The notes under the pieces: generated by a model | The model's database searches: none | Told to the model about the DNA's origin: nothing | What the model saw: only the letters and a program-made list of their open reading frames with translations | Part shown: positions 54,058-63,380 of the stretch, one piece after another | Position numbering within the stretch: position 1 is the first letter of the stretch | How the letters are laid out: each line of letters starts with the position of its first letter | Assembly: GCA_009783055.1 (NCBI GenBank) | Contig: WRHW01000002.1 | Span: 1-64,000, forward strand | DNA length: 64,000 bases | Source of the DNA: Holophagaceae bacterium | Lineage (GTDB): Bacteria; Acidobacteriota; Holophagae; Holophagales; Holophagaceae | Direction: 5' to 3' | Made by a program: the position numbers and the translations under genes

Positions 54058-55470
54058 ATGTCCGAAGACTGGATTCCAGAACACATGCCCGAAGACCTTG
54101 ATGCTGAAAGGTCTCTCATAGCAACTTGTTGCGCTCCGGGCATGGAGGAGGAAGCGGCTGAAGTAATTACCAATCTTAACGAGGACGACTTCGTTCATCC
54201 AGCCCACAAGGCTATTTTTCGTGCTATGGGAAGGCTCATTGATGCAAGTCTACCTATTAATGCCCTTACGCTCAAGGATTCACTCGGAACCGCAAAGGAT
54301 CTATCACGCGTAGGGGATTTTGCTGGCATTGTTGAGGTTCTCGTTTCTGAGGAGGTTAGGGATCCACAAGTACTGGCAGATATCCTGACCAGAAAGCGCA
54401 AACATAGGGATTTAATTCGCCTAGGAGCACAGCTAACAAGAAAAGCGGTTCACGAGGAAGACGCGCCTGAAGTATTGGTTGAACAAGCCAGCCATGAGCT
54501 CTTCCGAATTGCCCAAGGAAAAGACACAAGGGGATTAGAACCAATCTCCCAAGTAATGGCTGAAGCCTATAGACGCATCCTTGACCGCTTGATAAGTGGT
54601 GGATCGTCGGGCGTTAAGGTGGGTTTTTCTCGTCTGGATACCCTGACTCAAGGGTTTCAGCCTGGAAACCTAGTTGTGTTGGGAGCAAGACCAAGTGTCG
54701 GTAAAACAGCATTGGCTCTCAATTGGCTTTTGCACGCATCTGTCCGGCACCATAAACACGTTGCCTTCTTTAGTCTGGAGATGAGTAAGGAAGAAGTCAG
54801 CAATCGACTAATTTCCTCACACTCCAAAGTTGACTTAAAAAAAGTTACCCACGGACAAATACAAGGGGAGGAACAACAAATAATTTGTAACGCTCAGGAA
54901 GTATTAAGCCAATACAACATTTACATCTGCGACCGAGCGGCCATAACTATACGAGAAATCGCCGCGATGGTTGACAAACTTTGCTCTCAGTCAGGCAAAA
55001 AACTAGATTTGATTATTATTGACTACCTCCAGCTAATATCGAGTCCACAAGACAGCCGCGGAGCAAGGCAAAACGAGGCAGTCCGAATCGGAGAAATTAG
55101 CCGCGCCCTAAAAATACTGGCCAGAGAACGAAACGTCCCTGTAGTTGTATTATCTCAGCTAAACCGTGAAGTAGAACATGGGCAAGGCAGAAGACCCCAA
55201 TTGTCTGATCTCAGAGATTCAGGGGCAATAGAGCAGGATGCCGACATAGTAATGTTTATTCACAGCTCAAAAATCAAGCCTGGCTCTTCTGAGGATATTC
55301 CCGCTTCGACCGATATTAATTCCGGCTTGGATGATTACGAACATAACAAAAGAGAACTAATAATAGCAAAGCACAGAAACGGCCCAACATCAGTGATTCC
55401 ACTCTATTTTGAGTCACAATATACTCTCTATCATGAATTGGAACCAGACAATTATAGTGAAAGGGTGTAA
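54058..55470 (+). CDS. dnaB: Replicative DNA helicase DnaB
   Basis: A 470-residue hexameric replication fork helicase. The N-terminal domain (MPEDLDAERSLIATC to about 150) is followed by the RecA-like motor with Walker A ARPSVGKTALALNW, HVAFFSLEMSKEEVSNRL, Walker B LIIIDYLQLI and VVLSQLNREVE. No intein is seen. It is preceded by a candidate leaderless promoter. recG follows in the same direction with a 51-nt gap. Confidence 0.95.
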   Translation: MSEDWIPEHMPEDLDAERSLIATCCAPGMEEEAAEVITNLNEDDFVHPAHKAIFRAMGRLIDASLPINALTLKDSLGTAKDLSRVGDFAGIVEVLVSEEVRDPQVLADILTRKRKHRDLIRLGAQLTRKAVHEEDAPEVLVEQASHELFRIAQGKDTRGLEPISQVMAEAYRRILDRLISGGSSGVKVGFSRLDTLTQGFQPGNLVVLGARPSVGKTALALNWLLHASVRHHKHVAFFSLEMSKEEVSNRLISSHSKVDLKKVTHGQIQGEEQQIICNAQEVLSQYNIYICDRAAITIREIAAMVDKLCSQSGKKLDLIIIDYLQLISSPQDSRGARQNEAVRIGEISRALKILARERNVPVVVLSQLNREVEHGQGRRPQLSDLRDSGAIEQDADIVMFIHSSKIKPGSSEDIPASTDINSGLDDYEHNKRELIIAKHRNGPTSVIPLYFESQYTLYHELEPDNYSERV

Positions 55471-55521
55471 TTAAGCAAATTCAGCAACATTCTGCAAACA
55501 CTACCTCCGTTAGATAAAATA

Positions 55522-57630
55522 ATGCAAATACCTTTCTCATCCAAGCTCGTAGCCCTCAGTGGAGTTGGAAAGAAAACTTGCGAAGTACTTGCCTCAGCGG
55601 GATTCAATACTATTGGAGACTTACTCTGGGGCCTACCATACCGCTATATCGACCGTGGCAGTATCCAAACAATTGCGACTGTAAATAATCAGTTCCTACA
55701 AAGTATAGACGAATCGATTGTTGTCACACTCCAAGGACAAATAACAGATTTTCGCCAAAGCACTTCTCGAATACAGAGGATGCCACTAACCGAAGTGCTA
55801 CTACAAGATGATACTGACCAGATCCGCCTCATTTGGTTCAACCAGTCATACTTATCCAAATCAATGAAAAAAGGTGACACGCTTTTGGTATGGGGAACTC
55901 TTTGCATAGGACGCGGTGGTATTGAAATGAGATCACCCTCATGGGAACGAATCACTAGCAAAGAAGAAACTGAAAGTAGCTCAATTGAAACCACATCTAT
56001 GGCTAGGTTTTTACCAATTTATCGTCGCATCGCCACGCTGTCAGGCAAAACTCGCCAAAAGCTGATCGATATGGCACTAAGGCAAATCCAAAGCCCACCG
56101 GCCATTCTGCCCCTTGAACTATCAAAGTACCTACCAGATGCTACAACGGCACTGCGTCTACTCCATCGCCCACCAGATGACAGCGATCCCAGAGACCTAG
56201 ATGCCCGCCAAACTCCTGCACACCAGAGGCTTGCTACCGAAGAACTATTTGCATTTGCCCTTGGGATTGAGCTGAGGCGCAAAGGGATACAAAATCAACA
56301 ATGTCAAAAAATCCTCACATCAGTAGAACTCAGAAATAAACTGAAATCTTTTCTTCCTTTCAGCCTCACTACTGCCCAACGTACTGCCTTCAGAGAAATT
56401 GTTCAGGATCTTACATCTGGGAGCACAATGCACCGCATGCTACAGGGAGATGTCGGCTCAGGAAAAACCTTGGTGGCATTCCTATCGATGGCAATGGTTG
56501 CTGAGACCGGTGGTCAAGCGGCCCTGCTAGTACCAACCGAAGTACTAGCAAAGCAACATTTCGCCAGTTTTACTAAACTTCTAGGGGGCGATAGCCACCG
56601 AATGCAACTCCTTGTTGGGGCAATGAAAACCGCAGAAAAAAGACAGGCAATAGAACGTATCGCAAATGGTCAGGCCAACTACATCATTGGCACTCATAGC
56701 CTATTTCAAGAATCCGTTTCTTTTTTTGATTTGCGACTAGTAGTAGTGGACGAGCAACATAGATTCGGTGTCAAGCAGAGAGAGGCGATTAAAGATAAGG
56801 GCAATGCACCTCATTGGTTGGTAATGAGTGCCACTCCAATACCTCGTAGTTTAGCGCTGGCACTCTTTGGCGACCTCGACCAATCAATCCTCAACGAGCT
56901 ACCCCCAGGGCGCAAACCCGTTCGTACTTGCCTATACCATACCGACAGTGCTGAGAGCGGTTGGAACATTGTTGAACAGGAACTTAATAAAGGGCACCAA
57001 GTCTTCGTGGTTAGCCCAGCAATTGATTCTTCAGAGAGTTTAGATCATAAAAGAATATCTCTGCGGGATATAAATAACATGGAAGCATACTTGCGTGCCC
57101 GATTCCCAGATGTTCCATTGGCAATTGTGCATGGGCGACTAAAAACTGACGAACTCAGCATCCGCATGACAGAGTTTCTCGAAGGACGCGCTCGTATATT
57201 GCTTGCAACCACGGTTATTGAAGTTGGCGTGGACGTACCAAACGCATCGGCAATGGTTGTAGACCACGCAGAGCGGTTTGGCTTAAGCCAGCTCCACCAA
57301 CTTAGGGGAAGAATTGGCAGGGGAAAAGCCGGAGGCACTTTCATTATGATTTCTGATAGAGAGACGGAGCGCCTCCAAGCTCTTACACAAACTTCCGATG
57401 GTTTTCGCATTGCTCAAAGAGACCTAGAAATACGTGGTCCCGGGGAATTTTTTGGGGCAAGACAATCAGGATTGCCCAGATTCCAAGTTGCCGACTTGTT
57501 TAGGGATCGGCAATTATTAGTAAAGTGCCGGCAGGTTGCCGCCCACGAAATAAATAAGGGGCTGACTCCAGATCAGGAGGCTTGGCTAAAACAAGAACAA
57601 ACTAGGCTACGACTGGCAGAAATCAGCTAG
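55522..57630 (+). CDS. recG: ATP-dependent DNA helicase RecG
   Basis: A 702-residue RecG, which remodels stalled replication forks and branch-migrates Holliday junctions. An N-terminal wedge/OB domain (GDLLWGLPYRYIDRG, VTLQGQITDF) precedes superfamily 2 helicase motifs: GDVGSGKTLVAFLSMA, DEQHRFGVKQR, SATPIPRSLAL, ATTVIEVGVDVPNA and QLRGRIGRG. A TAGATA box 5 nt before the ATG suggests another leaderless start. The 3' end overlaps the convergent histidine kinase gene by 8 nt. Confidence 0.95.
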   Translation: MQIPFSSKLVALSGVGKKTCEVLASAGFNTIGDLLWGLPYRYIDRGSIQTIATVNNQFLQSIDESIVVTLQGQITDFRQSTSRIQRMPLTEVLLQDDTDQIRLIWFNQSYLSKSMKKGDTLLVWGTLCIGRGGIEMRSPSWERITSKEETESSSIETTSMARFLPIYRRIATLSGKTRQKLIDMALRQIQSPPAILPLELSKYLPDATTALRLLHRPPDDSDPRDLDARQTPAHQRLATEELFAFALGIELRRKGIQNQQCQKILTSVELRNKLKSFLPFSLTTAQRTAFREIVQDLTSGSTMHRMLQGDVGSGKTLVAFLSMAMVAETGGQAALLVPTEVLAKQHFASFTKLLGGDSHRMQLLVGAMKTAEKRQAIERIANGQANYIIGTHSLFQESVSFFDLRLVVVDEQHRFGVKQREAIKDKGNAPHWLVMSATPIPRSLALALFGDLDQSILNELPPGRKPVRTCLYHTDSAESGWNIVEQELNKGHQVFVVSPAIDSSESLDHKRISLRDINNMEAYLRARFPDVPLAIVHGRLKTDELSIRMTEFLEGRARILLATTVIEVGVDVPNASAMVVDHAERFGLSQLHQLRGRIGRGKAGGTFIMISDRETERLQALTQTSDGFRIAQRDLEIRGPGEFFGARQSGLPRFQVADLFRDRQLLVKCRQVAAHEINKGLTPDQEAWLKQEQTRLRLAEIS

Positions 57631-60600
57631 GGTTGTTCTCTTCTGCGAGCATAGCGTCTATCGCTTCACTCGCCTCGTCATATTCTCCTATGAGAATACA
57701 GTGCAATAAGTGTTCAATAGATTCGCTAATTTTCTCGACATCCTCAAAAGGCTGGAGTTCCTTTGTCGCCTTTTTGATCCCAGTTGGGTCTAATTCGTCT
57801 ACAGCCTTCTTTAGCTCTAGGAGCTTGCCGTTAAGCGTTGATAAATCAATGTCTTTCCCCTGCGAACCCGCTTTGGATGCGTGGATGGCATTACTAATGT
57901 TGTTAAGAATTTGCTGTAAATGTTGTAGCAATTGATCGTTATTTGCATGGATGTATTCCATATTTTCTTCTCTACCGGCAGTTTCCAGTGCCATAGCCAT
58001 CTCAGATAACTGCCTAGCTCCAATATTGCCAGCCGCACTCTTTAGGCCATGAACAATATTTATGTATGACGGGAGGTTGTTTGAAGTCAGGAACAAATTA
58101 AAATCATCAAATTTTTTCATTCCTTCCTTATAAAAGATGGATAGCGTCTGCAGATATTTTTCTGTACTCCTGCCTGTCCTCTCCAGACCAATTTTAACAT
58201 CAATACCCTCGATAGCTATATGATTTCCCGCGTTTGAATCGAGTGGTGCAACCTTTCTGGTAGGTTTTTTCTGTTTTTCTTTTGGAATCCATCTTTTTAA
58301 CATGGCATCAAACTTAATCATATCAACGGGTTTGGATATATAATCGTTAAAGCCACTTTCTAAGAACATTTCCTCAGTTCCGGAAACCGCATTAGCTGTT
58401 AGGGCAACTATTGGGAGGTCTTTATAGTACGAAAGGGTATTGCCCATAGCTCTGATACGAGCAGTAGCCTCAATGCCATTCATTTCAGGCATCATGTGAT
58501 CCATCAATACCAGATCGAAATTTTTGGATGAAACGGCAACAATGGCATCGACACCATTAGTGCAAAGATGCGCATCTATTTCATAAAGTAGCAAAAGTCC
58601 CTGTGCCACATTTAGATTTGTTGCCACATCGTCTACAACCAAAACCGAAGCGCTAGGAGAGGCAAAGCTAACAATAGAGTCTGTAGTTTCGTTAATAGCC
58701 GAAATACCTGAGTGGCCATTAAGTACGTTGGCAACAGAAATAGCATGGGCAGGCGTAGACAGTATGACGACATTAGGATCAGATGTAATTTCACCAAATC
58801 CGGATAACAAAACCAACTTTTGTTTTAATTTCAAATTTTTTAGAGCTTCCGAAACCCCTGCATACTGATTCGAAGCAATGAAAGCATGGGAATATGTTTT
58901 ATCCTGAAGCTCTTCTTGGAGTTCAGAATCACTATAGACAAGCGTATGGGCAATTCTCAGATTTCTCAATGTGAGGGCAAGTGATTCTGCACATCGCTCT
59001 CTAGCCTCATATACGAGTACGCGGTATTTTTCAGGATTTTCTACTTCGGCCAATTTTTCATTGCTCACGATTCCCTGCTGTAGATTAATAGTAAAAGTAC
59101 TTCCTAAACCGTATGTCGACTGCACAGATATTTCGCCACCCATTTGCCTGACAAGGCTTTTTGTTATAGAAAGCCCCAAACCAGTACCTTCAATGCCTCT
59201 ATTACCCTCTATATCCACTTGAATAAAACCATCAAATATTTTTTCAATATCCCTTGATTTTATCCCTCTCCCGCTGTCAGCAACCTGAAATTTCAAGGAA
59301 ACAGTGTCCCTAGTGAGTTTGTTGGCACTGATAGAAAGTGATATAAATCCACATTTTGTATATTTGACCGCATTTCCCATTAGATTGAGCAGAACCTGAC
59401 GAATTCGTATCACATCTCCAAAAAGCGAATTTGGCAAATTGGGATCTATATTTGGCAAAAACTCTAAGTTTGCCTCGTATGCCTTTACTCGAATGATGCT
59501 AATCACATCATTAATAAGAGAGGACAAATGGTAATTGTTTTGGAGAATATCAAATTCGCCTCTCTCAATTTTTGTAAAGTCAAGAATATCATTAATAATT
59601 GTCAGCAGATCTGCGCTGGCGTGTTTGATAGTAAAGATATGCTCCCGTCGAACAGTGTCGGATAGGTTCGGTTGGAGAGATAGCTCTGCCATGCCCATGA
59701 TTGCATTCATAGGGGTTCTTATCTCATGGCTCATTTTTGCCAAAAAATTGCTCTTGGCATTTGAAGCAACTTGCAGTGAGTCCATAGTGGCATTTAACTT
59801 AGTGTTATACCTTGCAACAAACGTATTGAAAACAGCCACCATAATAACAATAACTATCATCATTAGAAAGAAGAGCCACGTCATAGAGTGTTTGAAATAG
59901 TCTCCAATACTAATTTGTTTTATTGCAACCGAGTGCCAATTCAAGGTGGGGACATTTCCAATAGCAACTAGCCTGCCTCCAGAAACAAACGTATAAACCT
60001 CGCCATTCTGAACCCTCTTCGCCTTCTCGATAATTCCTATTCCAATTGCGCCAAGCTCTGTCTCAATACTCCTCTTATTACTGTGCAATTCTAGCAAACT
60101 ATTCTCTTCAGATATGTTCGCACCAGTTATTATTCCCATATTATCAAAGAAATATAGCTGTGTACCATCTTTAATAGCATCATATACAGGATCAAAAAAA
60201 TCAGACAAGGCAATTCCAGTACCCACTATCCCAATTGATTTATGGTGTTCATTAAAAACCGGCACATTTACCCAAAGCTTTATTGCATCTAAATCGGGAT
60301 TATAATTAATGTTAAAATTATAGGTTTCTGTTCCTAATAGTGTCAGATTGTACCAATAATTCTCCGGCAAATTTGGGTCTACAATATATGAATTATCAAC
60401 TCCGTAGAATTTTTTATCTGAATCGCTCGCCCAAAAAAGTTCGGAATGCCCAATCGAATCCCGGTACGATTCCAGTTCTTCAAAAGCCAGTTTTTTCATG
60501 TATTGGTCACGAACATCAGAAAAGTGCCGCTTAATCAGTGAAGATTTAGCCAGTCTCTGAGCAATATTTATATCACTTTTTACAGAGGTATCCATCTGGA

Positions 60601-60808
60601 TTGAATATATGTCAAGTAATTTAGATAGTTCTGCTGACTTGTTATCCTTAATAATCACCCGCATAATAGTAAAAAAAGCTACACAGCAAATAACAAATAT
60701 GAACACAAAAATTGCGATAGAGATACGAAAGAACATCGACAGCAAGTAATTTTTTTTGCCTTGTAAAGTTTGCTCAAATTTACTAGATTTCTTTGATTGT
60801 CCATTCAT
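57623..60808 (-). CDS. Hybrid sensor histidine kinase with pseudo-receiver, receiver and Hpt domains
   Basis: A 1061-residue membrane kinase. TM1 (about 21-49), a large periplasmic Cache-like sensor (about 50-305) and TM2 (about 309-330) are followed by HisKA with His361 in KMSHEIRTPMN and a HATPase domain (RQVLLNLMGNAVKYT, ADSGRGI, GTGLGLSI). Next comes a receiver-like domain at ~594-696 that lacks the phospho-acceptor Asp, then a normal receiver (VLVVDD, Asp770 in LMDHMMPEMNG, Lys in ISKPVD) and a C-terminal Hpt with His920 (NIVHGLKSAAGN). ATG 60808 has GGAG 8 nt upstream, so the longer ORF is rejected. An HD-GYP regulator gene lies directly upstream. Confidence 0.93.
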   Translation of the reverse strand: MNGQSKKSSKFEQTLQGKKNYLLSMFFRISIAIFVFIFVICCVAFFTIMRVIIKDNKSAELSKLLDIYSIQMDTSVKSDINIAQRLAKSSLIKRHFSDVRDQYMKKLAFEELESYRDSIGHSELFWASDSDKKFYGVDNSYIVDPNLPENYWYNLTLLGTETYNFNINYNPDLDAIKLWVNVPVFNEHHKSIGIVGTGIALSDFFDPVYDAIKDGTQLYFFDNMGIITGANISEENSLLELHSNKRSIETELGAIGIGIIEKAKRVQNGEVYTFVSGGRLVAIGNVPTLNWHSVAIKQISIGDYFKHSMTWLFFLMMIVIVIMVAVFNTFVARYNTKLNATMDSLQVASNAKSNFLAKMSHEIRTPMNAIMGMAELSLQPNLSDTVRREHIFTIKHASADLLTIINDILDFTKIERGEFDILQNNYHLSSLINDVISIIRVKAYEANLEFLPNIDPNLPNSLFGDVIRIRQVLLNLMGNAVKYTKCGFISLSISANKLTRDTVSLKFQVADSGRGIKSRDIEKIFDGFIQVDIEGNRGIEGTGLGLSITKSLVRQMGGEISVQSTYGLGSTFTINLQQGIVSNEKLAEVENPEKYRVLVYEARERCAESLALTLRNLRIAHTLVYSDSELQEELQDKTYSHAFIASNQYAGVSEALKNLKLKQKLVLLSGFGEITSDPNVVILSTPAHAISVANVLNGHSGISAINETTDSIVSFASPSASVLVVDDVATNLNVAQGLLLLYEIDAHLCTNGVDAIVAVSSKNFDLVLMDHMMPEMNGIEATARIRAMGNTLSYYKDLPIVALTANAVSGTEEMFLESGFNDYISKPVDMIKFDAMLKRWIPKEKQKKPTRKVAPLDSNAGNHIAIEGIDVKIGLERTGRSTEKYLQTLSIFYKEGMKKFDDFNLFLTSNNLPSYINIVHGLKSAAGNIGARQLSEMAMALETAGREENMEYIHANNDQLLQHLQQILNNISNAIHASKAGSQGKDIDLSTLNGKLLELKKAVDELDPTGIKKATKELQPFEDVEKISESIEHLLHCILIGEYDEASEAIDAMLAEENNPS

Positions 60809-60892
60809 AGTTATAGCTCCAGACGCCATGTGAAGACACTTGAGCCATTGGCATGGAAGCAGAACCACTGCTTCCGGAAAATATTTACTATC

Positions 60893-61942
60893 CTAAAACT
60901 CATCTGAAACTTCCAAAAAAAGATCAACTATTCGCGGATCAAAGTGGGTACCCCTGCCTTGTTTGATAATATTGATGGATTCCTCCTTGCTAAACGGCTT
61001 CTTATATGGCCTGTCAGAGATTAGTGCATCATATACATCAATAATAGCCATGATTCGTCCTTGGAGTGGAATCTCATCGCCTTTAAGACCCTTTGGGTAG
61101 CCGGTTCCATCCCATTTTTCATGGTGGGCTACGGCAAAAATGCCTGCGTACTCCAGAAAGGTATTTTCTGGTGTCCGTTCCATTGTTTTGTTGATGATTG
61201 ATTCGCCAATCACTGTGTGCTCTTTCATCTGATCGTATTCTTCATCTGTTAGCTTACCAGGTTTCATCAGAATGCTATCCCTTATTGCGACTTTGCCAAT
61301 ATCGTGCAACAGGGCCGATTGTATGACCATTTCTGTATCCCATGAAGCAATTTCGTTTTTATACACCCCCCTTTGATTCATAGCGGCTAAGAGTTTGCCC
61401 AAAAACCGCTGAGTTCTATCTAAGTGGCCACCTATATTGTCATCACGGTATTCCACTATGTCTGCCATGGTTTTTATTATGGCATTCTGCATTTCGACTA
61501 CTGTTTTTGTCTTTGCATCCACCATGTTCTGTAAGTTCTCATTAAAATTAATCAGCTCACGAGTTTGTGACTCGACCAGCAGGTGAACTTCTATGCGCTT
61601 TAGAAGAAGTGGTGGCGAAAAGGGCTTGGCGATATAGTCAACAGCTCCAAGTGATAAACCCTCTAATTCGCTATCACTGTCACTTCTGGCTGTAAGAAAA
61701 ATGACAGGGATGTTTGCAGTAGTAGGATTGGACTTGAGAATTTTGATTACATCATAGCCATTCATTTCCGGCATCTCGATGTCCAGCAAAATTAAGTCTG
61801 GCACTTTTTTTTCGAGCATCTTTATCAGTCGTTGGCCGGAACTGAAAGTGAATAGGTGGAAACTATTTTCTAGCACATTAGTTGCTGTAACAAGATTGGT
61901 TGGTTCGTCATCAACCAGAAATAGTGTCTTTAGGTCATCCAT
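60893..61942 (-). CDS. Response regulator with HD-GYP c-di-GMP phosphodiesterase domain
   Basis: A 349-residue RpfG-like protein. The receiver (about 6-120) has FLVDDEP, phospho-acceptor Asp54 in LLDIEMPEMNG and the conserved Lys in IAKPFSP. A helical linker leads to the HD-GYP domain (about 150-345) with HD at 213-214 (LLHDIGKVAI) and HHEKWDGTGYPKGL (273-286). Complete motifs predict an active cyclic-di-GMP phosphodiesterase. It is 84 nt upstream of the hybrid kinase start on the same strand, so the two are probably co-transcribed and functionally linked. Confidence 0.94.
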   Translation of the reverse strand: MDDLKTLFLVDDEPTNLVTATNVLENSFHLFTFSSGQRLIKMLEKKVPDLILLDIEMPEMNGYDVIKILKSNPTTANIPVIFLTARSDSDSELEGLSLGAVDYIAKPFSPPLLLKRIEVHLLVESQTRELINFNENLQNMVDAKTKTVVEMQNAIIKTMADIVEYRDDNIGGHLDRTQRFLGKLLAAMNQRGVYKNEIASWDTEMVIQSALLHDIGKVAIRDSILMKPGKLTDEEYDQMKEHTVIGESIINKTMERTPENTFLEYAGIFAVAHHEKWDGTGYPKGLKGDEIPLQGRIMAIIDVYDALISDRPYKKPFSKEESINIIKQGRGTHFDPRIVDLFLEVSDEF

Positions 61943-61987
61943 AAAATTTTGAAATTACCTCATAGTACACTTGCCACTTACAAGCAG

Positions 61988-62040
61988 TATAGTCGTTTAA
62001 CTTGTGGCAAGCAACGCTTGGAGCAAGTGAGACGACTATA
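61988..62040. repeat. Palindromic repeat family B, copy 2
   Basis: TATAGTCGTTTAACTTG (61988-62004) pairs with CAAGTGAGACGACTATA (62024-62040) with two mismatches over 17 nt. The left arm and the TGTGGCAAGCAACGCTT interior match the copy after pilQ. It begins 13 nt downstream of the aminotransferase stop. Confidence 0.85.
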
Positions 62041-62052
62041 CCGAGAGGAAGA

Positions 62053-63309
62053 TTACTTTATTGGGTATTCCTGCATTACAACCTGTAGTGCCTCTCGGAT
62101 GGCTACTAATGCTTTTTCCAAATCTGCCTCAGTGTGCCTGGCACTGATGTACCAATGGTGGAAAGGCTGGATAAATAACCCCCTCCTAATGGTCTCTGTA
62201 TAAAAGCGTTCACGCCTCTCTTTGTAATAATCGTCAACTTTGTTAAAGGTCAGATAGGGCATCGGAGGAATGCCACTGACCTGTGCAGGCGCGTTGGCGG
62301 CATTTGTTATATCCTCCAACTCTTTGAGGAAGATTTTTCCCTTTTCCCAAACCATGTCAATAATCTTGTCTCTTTGAAGAATCTCTATACATTTCAAGGC
62401 CGCGGCCATTTCTAAGCTGTTTGGAAAAAATGTAGAGCTAATAAATACTTTTTTCTCGCAGACATCCATGAACTTTGACTTACCGACAACGGCACTAATT
62501 GGGTATCCGTTTGCCATGGCCTTGCCAAAGGTGCTTAGGTCAGGAGTGATTCCATACTGAGCCTGTGCCCCGCCAATCGAAACCCGGAATCCAGTTCGGA
62601 TTTCATCAAATATTAGTACGGCTCCATAGTTATCTGCAAGGTTACGCACAGATTGCAAATAACCAGCAGGAGGTGTCATTACAGGCTTTGCCAGCGGGTG
62701 ACCAACAGGAGTGATGATGATGCCTGCCAAATCATCTTTGTGTTCTTTCAATTTTGTTTCTAGGTCGTGGAGGTCTCCATACTCAAATTCAACTGTCAGG
62801 TCTTGCACACACTTTGGAACTCCGCCATGCACTTCCACCGCCCAGTCGTGCCAGCCGTGGTAGCCACAGCGGAGGATTGTATTCTTTTCGGTGTAGCCCC
62901 TAGCGATGCGAACCGCAACACTTGTAGCATCTGATCCGGTCTTTACAAGAATTACCTTTTCGGCGCAGGGGATGATGTCAATTAGTTTCTGTTCTAATTC
63001 GTTTTGTATTGGCTGAACCAATGAAAAGCAAAAGCCCTTTTCCATCTGAGCTTTAACCGCGTCATTAATTTCGTTCTCGTCATAACCCATGATTATTGGA
63101 CCGTAGGCGCACAGCATGTCGATGTAGTCATTGCCATCAACGTCAACAATGTGACCACCATACCCACGCTCCAAAAAGATGGGATACTCACCAGGAATAA
63201 AGTTGTACGGTCGCCTTATCCCCATCATTCCACCTGGAGAAAGTTTTTGGGACTCCTCGTACATCTGCATAGACTTTGCAAGATTCAGCTTCGGAGCGGA
63301 CAGTGCCAT
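62053..63309 (-). CDS. kat: Class III aminotransferase, probable 3-aminobutyryl-CoA aminotransferase
   Basis: A 418-residue fold-type I PLP enzyme of the HemL/class III group. D235 in IFDEIRTGFR and the PLP lysine K263 in TFGKAMANGYPISAVVGK are present. GSA-mutase-like signatures such as GGHIVDVDGNDYID and VKTGSDATSVAVRIAR are also seen. It sits directly downstream of kdd (71-nt gap), the arrangement expected for Kat, the acyl-CoA beta-transaminase described from Candidatus Cloacimonas, which replaces the ammonia lyase Kal in lysine fermentation. Substrate assignment rests on context. GAGGGGG precedes the ATG. A glutamate-1-semialdehyde role is less likely here. Confidence 0.8.
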   Translation of the reverse strand: MALSAPKLNLAKSMQMYEESQKLSPGGMMGIRRPYNFIPGEYPIFLERGYGGHIVDVDGNDYIDMLCAYGPIIMGYDENEINDAVKAQMEKGFCFSLVQPIQNELEQKLIDIIPCAEKVILVKTGSDATSVAVRIARGYTEKNTILRCGYHGWHDWAVEVHGGVPKCVQDLTVEFEYGDLHDLETKLKEHKDDLAGIIITPVGHPLAKPVMTPPAGYLQSVRNLADNYGAVLIFDEIRTGFRVSIGGAQAQYGITPDLSTFGKAMANGYPISAVVGKSKFMDVCEKKVFISSTFFPNSLEMAAALKCIEILQRDKIIDMVWEKGKIFLKELEDITNAANAPAQVSGIPPMPYLTFNKVDDYYKERRERFYTETIRRGLFIQPFHHWYISARHTEADLEKALVAIREALQVVMQEYPIK

Positions 63310-63380
63310 GATAGACCCCCTCTTTGATGTGATTAAAGAAAAAATATTTACCCGCCAAAAATTTAGGAGGGGATCATGTA

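Noticed and set aside
62053-63309. Reading the class III aminotransferase as HemL (glutamate-1-semialdehyde mutase)
   Set aside because: Sequence motifs are shared with HemL, but adjacency to kdd and the lysine pathway genes, with no heme genes nearby, favours a Kat role. HemL is kept only as an alternative.
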